The notes under the pieces: model-generated
Databases searched by the model: none
Told to the model about the DNA's origin: nothing
What the model saw: only the letters and a program-made list of their open reading frames with translations
Shown: positions 53,724 through 64,000 of the stretch, one piece after another
Numbering within the stretch: position 1 is the first letter of the stretch
How the letters are laid out: each line of letters opens with the position of its first letter
Translations under genes and position numbers: made by a program
From: Symsagittifera roscoffensis
Lineage: Eukaryota > Xenacoelomorpha > Acoela > Convolutidae
Assembly (NCBI RefSeq): GCF_963678635.1
Contig: NC_087064.1
Location: 4,498,411 to 4,562,410 of the forward strand
DNA: 64,000 nucleotides
Direction: 5' to 3'

Positions 53724-56700
53724 CTATCGACTAAATAAATCTTGAATTTTAAAAAAGTGGTACTGACTGTTTATCTGATTACACAATTGCTTCACTTCTG
53801 TGGGTTTATAACTTTGATTCAAAATTCTGTTTTTTCAAATGAAAACCATTGAAAATTTGTGGTTTTTAGAGATTGATCAATCATCCTTCAAATATACAGT
53901 ACCTGTCACTGATACTTTGCTCGCTTACCGTCTTCAGCTCTACCAGCCGCATGTCTGCACGATCAATGATTTTCCTCAATAAACCATAAATTTTTTCTAA
54001 CAAGTTTCTTATCGTAATTTTTACATCTATGAGTAACAGTTCATCAAACACTTTGGACTCCATGCTGTCTCCAATTGGACTTGTTGTTTGATGCTTCCAT
54101 CGACAATATTTTGTGAAAACTTGAAAACTGATCTTTCTTGTTACAATTTTGAAACATTTTTCATAATCATTGACTGCAGATAAATTGAAATTATCAATGC
54201 ATTATATGCCACTTTTTCAAAGTGAAATGTTCATAATGAGGATACCTGGAACATCAAATATTTCACGGAAAACTTTTTTTAAAAAAATTATCAAATTGTT
54301 TTGCAAATCAAGAAAATGAAAAAAAACTGTCATTATATTGTCTGGTTGATTTTTCTAGAATATTCGAGAAACTTAAGAAGAAAGATAAGAAAGATTTGGA
54401 TTGAGTTACATATATACTTTTATATGAAATAAAATAAACGATTACAACTAAACTCAAACATATATAACCCAATAAACATATAAAGCTGCATACTTGTAAA
54501 GATAAAAAACATAAACACATTTTCATAAGTTGCAAACTTAAATGCATACTCACAAAAAACAGTCATGCGTATTTTATTACAAACATACGTTTATTCATAC
54601 ACAATTAAATATACTTACATAAGGTTAATCATGCAAAATTACATTCAAAAACAATAACGTACACACTTACTGAATACAAACATACATACATGTATACATA
54701 AGTACAAACTTACATAAACACATACATACATGCATACATAGATACATACATACAAACTTACATGTATACATACATATATAAAGTTACTTAGAGACATTCA
54801 TACAACCATACGTACAAAATTACGTACATATACGCAAAAATACTTCTATACATACAAACATTCAAAAATGAAGTCTTACATAAAGGTATGAATACAAACG
54901 TACATAGTCTTATACATAAGAAGAGGGCAAATAAACTACCATACAAACATAAATTTTACATACTTGCTTACATGCTTTTAAACCTGCAACCAGTTATACG
55001 AAAATTTTGCTTTTAGACATGCAAAGATTTTGAATTAATATTTCTGCTGAGCTTTACAATAGAACCACATTTAAACATACAAACCAGCTTAATTTCACTT
55101 CACACTTTCAAGACGAATATATACACACTTTCAGACAAAAAGAGTCAGGCATTAGAGACTGGCATTCATACGTCTTTACATATAATCATATAAACGTGTC
55201 TTTCATACTCATATAGGAAAATGCATCAGTACTTACCTACAAACAGACATGGTTCGTACTATACAAGCTTGCTACGACTCATGTGTACACGCTTTCCTTT
55301 TAAACAGGCATGAAACTTCAATCAAAAGTTTGTACAATTTGCAAACAAGCAAATTTTAAAATATTTTTAAACTGAAAAATATACATTGATACAAAATAAT
55401 TGCTGGTCTTCATTCACTCAATCAAGCGGACATGCATTCAAGAATTCTTACTTACATAAAAACATAAAAATATACATTTGAAAACATACAAACTTCTAAA
55501 TACTCAAATGAATACACACAAATAGTATGTGCATACATGATTAAGTACATTTATACATGCAAAAAATTGTACACTTTTACATACATGATACATACAGTTT
55601 ACATAAATAGACACACACGCAAGTTTTGCTTACATACATGCAAAGATTTCACTTATTAGTTCTGCTGACCTTTAAAATACAAGCACATGTAAACACACAA
55701 ACCAACTTGCATTCACTTTACAGTTTCAAGACAAATTTATACACACATTCAGACAAAAAGAATCACGCATTACAGACTGGCATTCATATGTCATTACATA
55801 AAATCATATAAACGTGCCTTTCATACTCATATACGAATATGTATAAGTACTTGCCTACAAAAAGACATGGAATGTACTTTACAAGCATGCAACTACTCAT
55901 GTGTACACACTTTACGTTTAAACATACATAAAACTTCAATCATAAGTTTGTACAATTTGCAAACCAGCTAACTTTTAAAAGCTTTTAAACTGAAAAACAT
56001 ACATTGATACAAAATAATTGCTGGTCTTCATTCACTCAATCAAGCGGACTGGCATTCGAGAATTCTTATTTACATAAAAACGTACAAATATACATTTGAA
56101 AACATACAAACTTCTAAATACTCAAATGAATACACAGAAATATTATGTGCATACATGATTGATTACATTTATACATGCAAAAAATTGTACACTTTTTCAT
56201 AGATACATACAGTTTACAAAAATAGACACGCACGCAAGTTTTGCTTACATACATGCAAAGATTTTACTTATTAGTTCTGCTGACTTATGAAATACAAACA
56301 CCTGTAAACACACAAACCAACTTGCATTCACTTCACACATTCAGACAAAAAGAATCACGCATTACAGACTGGCATTCATACGTCTTTACATACAATCATA
56401 TAACCGTGCCTTTCATACTGATATACGAATATGCAGAAATACTTGCCTAAAAACAAACATTGGTTGAAAAAATATGCTTGTATTCATTCACTCAATCAAG
56501 CGGACATGCAGTCAAGAGTTCTTACTTACATAAAAACATACAAACTTACATAACTTCTAAATACTCAAATGAGTACACACAAACAGTATGTACATACATG
56601 ATTAATTACATTTATACATGCAAAGTGTTGTACACTTTTACATAGATACATACAGTTTACATAAATACACACATACGCAAAGCATATGTGCGTACATATA

Positions 56701-58249
56701 TACTATGCTTATAGTATCTTGTCTAACTTTCAAAAAAAACTAGAAAACTAGAAACTAAAATTCAAGTTGGGTTATAGTTATTCTTCTAGTTACAATTGTT
56801 TTGGTTTACACGCGCATAAGGAAAAAAATTGTACTCATACTTACAAACACGTCAACTTGCATTCATACACGCATACACAAAAAGTATTTTTTCTTGCATT
56901 TGTTTATAGATTACTAGAAATATTCACACAAAAATATTTTCATTACGTTTTACGTATGAATATATTCGAATACAGTCAAAACTACATACACACTTTGATT
57001 TTTACAATGCAAACGTCGCAAGCAGAGATTTGCAAAGAAATGCCAGCTTTCAGCCAACTCATCTACACCATTTAGCAATGTTGTTCATCTTTGAAAAAAT
57101 AAAAAAGGGCGATAAACAATTTTTTAATATGTCCGTTGATCTCCCAAACGAATTTTCCAACGGTATCAAACTTCTACTCAAAATTGACCAGTGAGTCATG
57201 AGAAGCGCTTTTAGTGGTCAGAAGAAAAAACCGAGGCTTACTAACTTGCATAACACGGGAAATTTCCAAAACAAATTATTGAAAGTTCTTTGTTGGACGG
57301 TCCGAATAGAGTTTTTTGACATATAGAAAATTGACTTCAAGTAATTATTTAGTTTTGTACAGAAAATTTAAGACAGTGGAAATTTTGGTTCTAAAAAATA
57401 GCCATTGTTCTAAGAATTGTAGTCTTTTTTAAAAAAACTTTGTTTTTTGATTTATTTGTTAGTTCAGTAGTTTGATATATCTTCAGTTGACGATTAAGCT
57501 GCAGGTTTAACCGTACACCAAGTTAAATTAACTAGAGTTGCACATTATGTTGTTTTCTCGCTAAACCATCAAAACTTTTTTTGTTTGAAAAATTATATTT
57601 GGTTCTGAAAAAGCTATTTAATACAGGTTCAACTGTTCTTTTTTTTTTCATCTTTTTCCCCCGTTTTTATGCAATATCGATAGTTTGAGCTATAGTATCT
57701 TAGAAAATAATCTTTTAACCATGATAAAATTAACGGTAAAGGGTATGTTTTAGATAAAACAAAAGTTGTTCTAAGCTGATGTTCAGCTCATTTTTTCAGT
57801 ATTAAAGAAAACTTTCAGTAATTTTTTAAATTTGTGCAAAATAAACAACCCAACCTTCTTTTGCGATTTTGAATTTTCTCGAACGACTGTTTTTTAGACA
57901 TGATTCTAAATGAAACACAAGTTTTTTATAATTTTAAAGAATTAGGAGCAAAAAAAAACTTTTGTTCTTTTTGTTTTATTTAACTCGGATTACAAAATAA
58001 ACAGCTAAACATTATTAAATTCAACTTAACTATTTGAAAAAAAGCAGCACAAAACACAAAACAGACCAAAAATTTTTCAATTGACACCACGTATAACAGA
58101 GATTGATGCGTTCCGATCCTTTTTCTTGTTTTTTGCGAGCAACTGGCGTTTACATTTGGCTAATATCGGTTGTCTGCCTACTGCACCAAGGGCTCACTGT
58201 TAGACTGATTTCTGCAACGAGAGTAACAAGGTGAAGCTGGTGGCTCCAT
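53724..58249 (-). CDS. Candidate three-exon gene, about 141 residues, unknown function
   Basis: Inferred from splice logic on the minus strand. Exon 2 (54173-53903) follows acceptor TTTATCTGCAG and is open for 89 codons (NDYEKCFKIV..., MESKVFDELLL..., IYGLLRKIIDRADMRL), ending AG|GTACTG in phase 2. Exon 3 (53826-53724), after GAAAAAACAG, completes that codon and runs 33 residues to TAG. A first exon at 58249-58198 (MEPPASPCYSRCRNQSN) has a good start context and donor GTGAGC in phase 1, which is what exon 2 requires. Exon 2 is helix-rich and leucine-rich. An earlier donor, GTAAGC at 53928, could be alternative. Exon 1 is much less certain than exons 2 and 3; further exons may be missing in the 4-kb repeat-filled intron. 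Confidence 0.4.
54590..54860 (+). repeat. Imperfect (ACAT)n microsatellite
   Basis: Runs of ACATACATACAAACTTACAT and variants. It leads into the longer-period array to the right. Confidence 0.85.
54998..56700 (+). repeat. Three tandem copies of a ~615-bp ACAT-rich unit
   Basis: CATGCAAAGATTT marks copies at 55018, 55637 and 56252. Each has TTCTGCTGA, AGACTGGCATTCATACGTC, CACTCAATCAAGCGGAC and (T)ACTCAAATGA(A/G)TACACA in order. The third is shortened. The unit appears to have grown from ACAT microsatellite sequence. Confidence 0.8.
57080..58195. other. Intron or intergenic, nothing recognised
   Basis: AT-rich with no supported feature. Confidence 0.35.
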
Positions 58250-60214
58250 TTCCAGGCCGACTTTGGCCTCTCGATTTCCTGGGAAGATCCAAATTGTCTC
58301 TACGAAAGAGGAATGCGCTCATAAGGAGATGAGTAAATCTAGATCCTTGATTAGCATAACTTTTGCTATTTGCGCTGAATCGATGATATAAACTCCGATG
58401 ATCAAAAAATAATCTTTTTTGATGGCCTTTTAAACCATATTTAACTATATTTTGAAAATATATATATGCAATAAGATAACCTAAATGGAAAATATGTGAT
58501 TTAGAGTGATCCAATTATCATTATTTGAATTTAGTTGTTGTCTAATAAGGAAAGAAAACCTCCAGGAGCAATCTTGTCAAAAATAATACGTTCTTGAGCG
58601 GAATCAGTCAAAACTTACACATACAGTTTTTTAAGGTTTTGCGGTAACGGAGAGCAAACATTGAATTGAAACGGGTAAAATTATGAATCAAATGATGAAA
58701 GCACGCGCCTGCAGAGACGTTGTTATTGCGCTAAAAACAGAACAAGTCTTATCATGAATTGGAAATGAAATAGCTGATAAATGCTTTGTTTTGTATAGTC
58801 AAGACCACATCTTTTGTAACTTTTGATAGTAATTTTATCGACTCTTCTTCAAATTGAACACTTTCGGACAAGTTTTAAAACGCAGCATAGTTTTGGGCTC
58901 ACTTTCATATCTTGTATTTAGCAGCTAATCTAAAATGAACACATAAATTTCCTTGTGTCTGATTGAGATTTATCATTGGGTATAGTTGCCAGTCCACAAC
59001 CAGAAAGTTTTTCAAAAAGAGACCCTTTACATTTTAACCTGATTTAGTCTTACCAAAATTCGTTTATCTGCTGGGAAACGTATCCAATTTGGCTACGCTG
59101 TGTATGATATATCACTGGCTGATAAGCGAATGGTTCGAATAAACTTGAATTTATGTACATAAATCCGTGTTTGATTTTTTATGCGTGTTTATCGGTATGT
59201 GTAATTGTTAATTTTTATGTATATATGTTCAGAAGTGTAACAATAGCTAAGAGTTAAGCCGCAAATCAAATTCAATGTAGCTTTAGTTCCAGATTAGTCG
59301 GGATTTTCTAGAACATTTTACTAGGTGTTGTATCTGTACTATGTTCAACCAGAAGTAATATAATTATGTGTAAATTGTGTGCATTGCATGATCGATATTT
59401 ACATGCTTTACGGTTTGCTTGTATTGGAAATATTATATCAGAAAAGATGTACAAGCATGTTGTTCCAAAACGTTTTCAGATCAATTTAGGGATAAATAAT
59501 TGTAATTGGAAATAAAAATTCGATGTCAAAATCAATCCAAATTCTTCTTTTTTCTTCTCTTCATTATTCTAGATTGTTTCACCAGATGCTTAGTGGGTAC
59601 AGATTATCAATCAAATTTGGATACGTAAAATTAGTGCGTGTAAATAGGCATTTTAATCAGTTTTTATTCGTAAATGTAAGCACGATTAATGTCTACTTTG
59701 TATGTTTTTGGTTATATACATTTGTTTATAATGATTCATATGTATAAAGTCACTTATGCGATCAAAAGTATGCCATCAGAAGTGCCCTTTTAAATAGAAA
59801 AACAATTCATCTCACACTTTTTGGCTGCTCTTGATTTCTGAATAGTTCACCACATACTAAAAATTACCAGACACAACATTAAAACGTATTTTTATGGCTA
59901 CATAGACATATAGTGTGTGATATAGTTTTACAAAAATTATCACTAGTTTCTTAACTTTTAACATAATCCTACTCTATGTTGATAATCTGGCCACACGTTG
60001 GTCTTACTGTTGTTGTCAATATCAATTTTGCTTAAAATTTAATCTGTTAAACAAGGCTAGATTTTATATACATGCCCTTCATTAGCAGGTTTTAATTTTT
60101 TTTTCAGTTTTTTTATCTTTGATAAATCAGATGATTGCACGTTTCGCCCAAAAATCATACATAAGCTGCAGATGTTAACTTAAATGAAATCATTGTTCGT
60201 GAAGTTTTGCCACA
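58250..60214. other. Intergenic, nothing recognised
   Basis: AT-rich; apparent ORFs of 60-75 codons are unsupported. The left boundary of the second gypsy element is not visible here. Confidence 0.35.
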
Positions 60215-60414
60215 NNNNNNNNNNNNNNNNNNNNNNNNNNNNNNNNNNNNNNNNNNNNNNNNNNNNNNNNNNNNNNNNNNNNNNNNNNNNNNNNNNNNNN
60301 NNNNNNNNNNNNNNNNNNNNNNNNNNNNNNNNNNNNNNNNNNNNNNNNNNNNNNNNNNNNNNNNNNNNNNNNNNNNNNNNNNNNNNNNNNNNNNNNNNNN
60401 NNNNNNNNNNNNNN
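60215..60414. other. Assembly gap, exactly 200 N
   Basis: A run of 200 N, a conventional fixed-size scaffold gap, in the middle of a retrotransposon integrase region. Confidence 0.98.
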
Positions 60415-61772
60415 GCGCGATGATCCTTAACCGGAGATTTAATAAGTTCGATACCTTCGTAGTTACAGAAATTTTGAATTTCATTAAAGAAAAACCCCGT
60501 AGCTTGATCCATGTGCAATTTCCTTGGGTGTCCATGAGTATTTATGTACTTCCTTAGGAACTTCAATACATTTTTTGATTTGTTGCTTGAGTCAACCCCG
60601 TAGCTTGATCCATGTGCAATTTCCTTGGGTGTCCATGAGTATTTATGTACTTCCTTAGGAACTTCAATACATTTTTTGATTTGTTGATTTTCCTGGAGAT
60701 AAGTGAGTACGTAATTTTTTATCGACCCAATCGTTCTTTCGACCATTCCCGTTGCGCGATGATCCTTAACTGGAGATTTGATTAGTTCAATGCCTTCATA
60801 GTTACAGAAACTTTGGATGTCATTCGAGAAAAACCCCGATGCCTGATCCATATGCAATTTCCTTGGGTGTTCATGAGTATTTATGTACTTCCTTAGGAAC
60901 TTAAATACATTTTTAGATTTGTTACTTGAACATATATATGCCGACGGCCAATGCGAGAAGGTATCTACTGCTACAAGTACATACTTTTTCCGACCCCGTA
61001 CATAATTTACTGGGCCCCAGAAATCTAATTGGACCAAATCATTTGGTTCCTTAGGAACATACGTTTCCCCCATGTCCTTTTTTGGAATGTCCGGTTTAAG
61101 GTTTTTTCCTGCTTCTAAGCATTTTTTGCAGTATTTTGCTGTAGCCGCGATGTTCCGATGCATAAGGGGAATCCACACGTCCTTTGCAGCAGCGAACATT
61201 TTGTCCCGCCCATGATGGTTGTAATGTAGGCGATTCAGAATTGCTGATGATAGATCCTTCGGTATTGCTAACCGGCCGTCCATCCACAGGCAATTCTCAC
61301 GTACTGCGAAATCGTTGTAATGCTGGGCGTAGTATTGTCCTAGTCTTGTTATAATCTCCTTTGCTCGTGGGTTTTTGTCTCTGATGTTATCTCTGATGGT
61401 TTTCATAATTGGGTCTTTTTCAATGTTTGCTTCAATTAATTTTAAATTCAAAACTTCCGGGTGTTCAATTTTCTTCACTATTTTACTATCCGATGGCACT
61501 ATAGAGTAGATCCATTTTTCATTTTGTACAAGTGGGTATGATAAACCGGGGAACTGGTGTGGAAACGATATAATTGTAATTAGTTTTTTAGAATTAGTCT
61601 GTTTAATATCAAGTTTTTCGGGTGGTATCATTTCAATATCGGAATCCGAACTAACGCTAGGAGGATAATTTAGGCGGTTTAGTACAACGTTTAGATTCAC
61701 ATTTCCCAAATTAGTTGATGTGTTGACTATGGCCGAAGTAGGAGGATCATTTTTCTCAGGCGAATTACTCAT
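60415..61772 (-). pseudogene. Integrase region, chimeric near the gap
   Basis: Starts with an ATG (MSNSPEKNDPPTSA) and a ~90-residue linker, then a zinc-binding HHCC region (LHYNHHGRDKM...KYCKKC) and the catalytic core with LDFWGP, LHMDQASGFF and GMVERT carrying the three acidic residues. After YLQENQQ the sequence jumps back into the core: a 101-bp block is tandemly repeated (60494 and 60595), changing the frame, and a third copy (SSNKSKNVLKFLRKYINTH...) runs into the gap. The third copy differs from the first at several bases, so it comes from another family member. Confidence 0.8.
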
Positions 61773-61819
61773 TTTTTTAATATTTTGTGTTACTCAAATT
61801 ACTCCGAATTAGGGTTTTG

Positions 61820-63706
61820 CTACTGTAACTTTTTTAAAGTAAATGGCTTTTCACTGTAATCTTTGCTGCTGTAGTTCTTCAAAGTAGATGGCTCTTCACT
61901 GTAATTTTGTAAGTTGGATGGTTTGCAACTGTAAATTTTCAACGTAGAAGGCTTGCTGTTGTAATTAGTCGAACTGAAAGGATTGCGATAGTATTTAATC
62001 AATTTTTTATGTTTGCAACTGTAATTTAAGCAATAAGGAGAAAGTCTGAATCTCGTTCTTCGGTATTTGCATATTTCCGCCGGTAGGCAAATATCTCGAC
62101 GCTGATTGGTTAACCGCCGGTTGCATGTAAACACGCCCTCTATTGAGCGTTCGTGCTCACGGTGAATATTTGCATATTCGTCTTTTCTTTCATTCTCATT
62201 GGATGAAACTGATTTCGTTGTGTCGAAACATGACTGTTCGCCCCCTACCGTTGGTTTTCGCTCAATGTAATTCACTTGCTGACCCCTAGGCTTCATTTTA
62301 TCCTTGGGCCTCAACGCCGCGTTTATCATTCTTATCTTTGCTACTGTATAATTTTCATCGTAATGACTTGTCGCGGGTGCCTCTGCGGACGGAAACCGAG
62401 ACAAATAGTCAGCCATCCCCATTTTCGACCCTTGTCTATGTTCAGTTTTAAATTCGTATGGCACCAAAAGATCATACCATCGAGTTAATCGACTGAAAAA
62501 TGTTTTATTTCCTTTCGGCGACGAGTTCAACAATGTAAGTAGCGCTTTATGGTCAGATATGACTGTGAAATACCGACCGTATATATAATTTCGAAAATGT
62601 TCCGTGGCCCATACTACCGCGAGTAATTCTAATTCGTTTGTGGAGAATTTTTTCTCAGCCGGATAAAGGTAACGGGATGCAAACGAAATCGGATGCCACC
62701 CGGATGCGCCATACTGTTCTAAAACGGCCCCTAAGCCATCGTGACTAGCGTCACAAATAATTCTAGTTTCACGGTGGATGTCGAAGTGTCGTAATTCGAA
62801 GATATTTTCCACCAGCAATTTTAGTTGTTGAAACGCATTTTCGCAAACGGGTGTCCAGACAAAATCGTTATTTTGACTCAGTAGTGGCCTTAACGGTGCG
62901 CTTAATTCTGCGAGTTTGGGTAAAAATTTGTGTAAACTGTGTAGTGAACCCATTAAAGATTTCAACTGCTTCCGAGATTTTTGAGTTTTCAAGTCTTCTT
63001 TTGCTTGTGTTTTTCTTACTAAGGGCGTGATACCACTTTCCCCAATTCGAAATCCGAGCCATTTGCACTCTGTTTTCGCAAATTCGCATTTTCGCAATTT
63101 TAACGCGACATCAGAGACATCCAGCTTTTTCAATATCTTTTCCACCAAAGCAATGTGTTCGATCTTAGTTCCTTTTGAAGCAATTAAGACATCATCAATA
63201 AACGCGTTAGCTTGGGGGAACTCCTTAATTAAATTATCAATTACCTTCTGGAATTCCGCCGGCATTGACGTAAGTCCGTAAAATCCGTTTTTAAAACGAT
63301 AAGTCCTCGTGGATTTTCCGCCGACTAGTGAGAAATTGCACTGCTCGCTCGTTTTTTGTTCTGAGGCGACTTGTCCGTACGCATATGTGAAATCCAACGT
63401 TATAAAATATACAATCTCCGATTTTTTCTCCGCGATAATCTGACTTACTCCGTCTACTAATTCGTCAATATTCGGCATTTGGTACTTATTCTTGTGTACC
63501 TGTTTGTTCAATTCTCTTGATTCTAGTGCTAATTTTATACTTCCATCTTTCTTCACTGTAATCACGATAGGGGAGACGAAATACTTTTCTGAGCACTCTT
63601 GTAATTTTACGATATGCCCTTCATTCATCAACCGATGAATTTCTTCATCCACCTTATCTTGTAGACTGATTGGCACCCTGCGCCCTTTTTGTTGCATAGG
63701 CTTCAA
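61820..63706 (-). pseudogene. Reverse transcriptase-RNase H region
   Basis: 628 codons. RT is at residues ~10-240 with FIDD at 169-172 and the upstream catalytic Asp in ITLDFTYAYGQ. RNase H follows with CDASHDG (D319), NELELLAVVWA and SDHKALL. After DYLSRFPS the linker loses recognisable homology, and the last ~45 codons are a short repeated motif ((K/E)PSTLKxYS), which looks non-functional. The integrase starts in another frame 47 bases further on. The 5' end is out of frame with the protease by one base at a run of seven T. Confidence 0.85.
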
Positions 63707-63710
63707 ATTT

Positions 63711-64000
63711 TCAAAAAAATTCAGCTCTTACTTTCGCATTTCGGATCTTCCCTATCCTAGTAAACAAATTTGGGTACAACTTACAGAAGTATGTTTGCAA
63801 TTCGTCATATACCTCCTCCTCTTGACTGATCCCTTCCCCGGTGATTCCCCTCACTTTCTTCCGTTGGACTAACTCGAGGCCCAGGGTGCCCATCAGATTG
63901 CGCCCCAGGCTTGACTGATGGTTCCCGGATATTACTGACACTTGTGCTGGTGCTGCCCAGCCGTTTAATGACATCATCACTGTTACTTTCCCCAGTATGT
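63711..64000 (-). pseudogene. C-terminal part of the aspartic protease and RT leader, cut by the right edge
   Basis: Open from the window edge. LGRNLMGTLGLELV is the typical end of a gypsy-type protease. TRIGKIRNAKVRAEFF leads toward RT and stops at TGA (63711-63713) directly after a seven-T run; the RT frame continues one base over. The other gypsy copy in this window is continuous here, so an indel is more likely than programmed frameshifting. Confidence 0.7.

Larger units (their letters stand above)
60415..64000 (-). mobile_element. Second Ty3/gypsy-type element, partial and decayed
   Basis: On the minus strand: end of protease, RT, RNase H, linker, integrase, then the gap. The 5' part, including Gag and LTR, lies to the right of the window, and no 3' LTR is seen. 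It is related to the 25322 element: both share CNFSLVGG in RT and SSHYDE/TSHYDE after RNase H. Three frames are used, so this copy is broken or misassembled. Confidence 0.9.

Noticed and set aside
53881-53995. Plus-strand exon after GGTTTTTAG
   Set aside because: It overlaps the better-supported minus-strand exon and joins out of frame with the upstream plus exons.
56767-57075. 102-codon ORF at the end of the ACAT region
   Set aside because: Mostly repeat-derived translation; the last 22 codons look coding-like but have no splice partner.
63700-63720. Programmed frameshift at the seven-T run between protease and RT
   Set aside because: The needed shift is +1, unlike the usual -1 slip on T runs, and the sister element is continuous here; an indel is simpler.

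Overview
This 64-kb window is nuclear DNA of an animal, almost certainly an invertebrate. It is AT-rich and intron-rich, and it is crowded with non-autonomous transposons, tRNA-headed SINE-like repeats, tandem repeats and Ty3/gypsy-type LTR retrotransposons. GT-AG splice sites, a Hip/ST13 co-chaperone gene and a multi-TIR gene support Metazoa. I cannot place the species. A 200-base run of N at 60215-60414 shows it is scaffold sequence.

Layout. (1) 1-4243: an intronless block, richer in G+C and in purines than its surroundings, with three overlapping ORFs in three successive frames. ORF1 is cut by the left edge. ORF2 starts at an ATGA overlap with the ORF1 stop. ORF3 encodes 1029 residues. I recognise none of the proteins. 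The compact polycistronic layout looks viral or mobile rather than like a host gene. (2) 4244-6291: non-coding, with several palindromes. (3) 6299-10378: a complete eight-exon Hip/ST13 gene. (4) 10379-20619: no gene, but two groups of tRNA-headed SINE-like repeats, a ~165-bp tandem array, a foldback element and several copies of a ~515-bp repeat with hairpins at both ends ('family A'). (5) 20620-42900: a nine-exon gene for a 743-residue protein with an N-terminal macro-like domain, two TIR domains and a third, degenerate TIR-like domain. Its introns hold two hAT-like elements, a minisatellite that starts at a splice donor, an antisense gypsy element with near-identical LTRs (25322-31895) and a recent 942-bp tandem duplication. 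(6) 43120-45134: 3' exons of a minus-strand gene for a Cys-rich protein. (7) 45135-53288: repeats. (8) 53289-58249: a possible small secreted peptide gene on the plus strand and a convergent three-exon minus-strand gene inferred from matching splice phases; the latter's large intron is filled with ACAT-rich repeats. (9) 60415-64000: a second, decayed gypsy element on the minus strand, running off the right edge.

Functionally, Hip/ST13 is a cytosolic Hsc70 co-chaperone. The macro-like/TIR protein combines a possible nucleotide-binding fold with TIR folds, some of which are NAD-cleaving or signalling modules in other proteins. The rest is mostly a record of transposon activity in introns and intergenic DNA.
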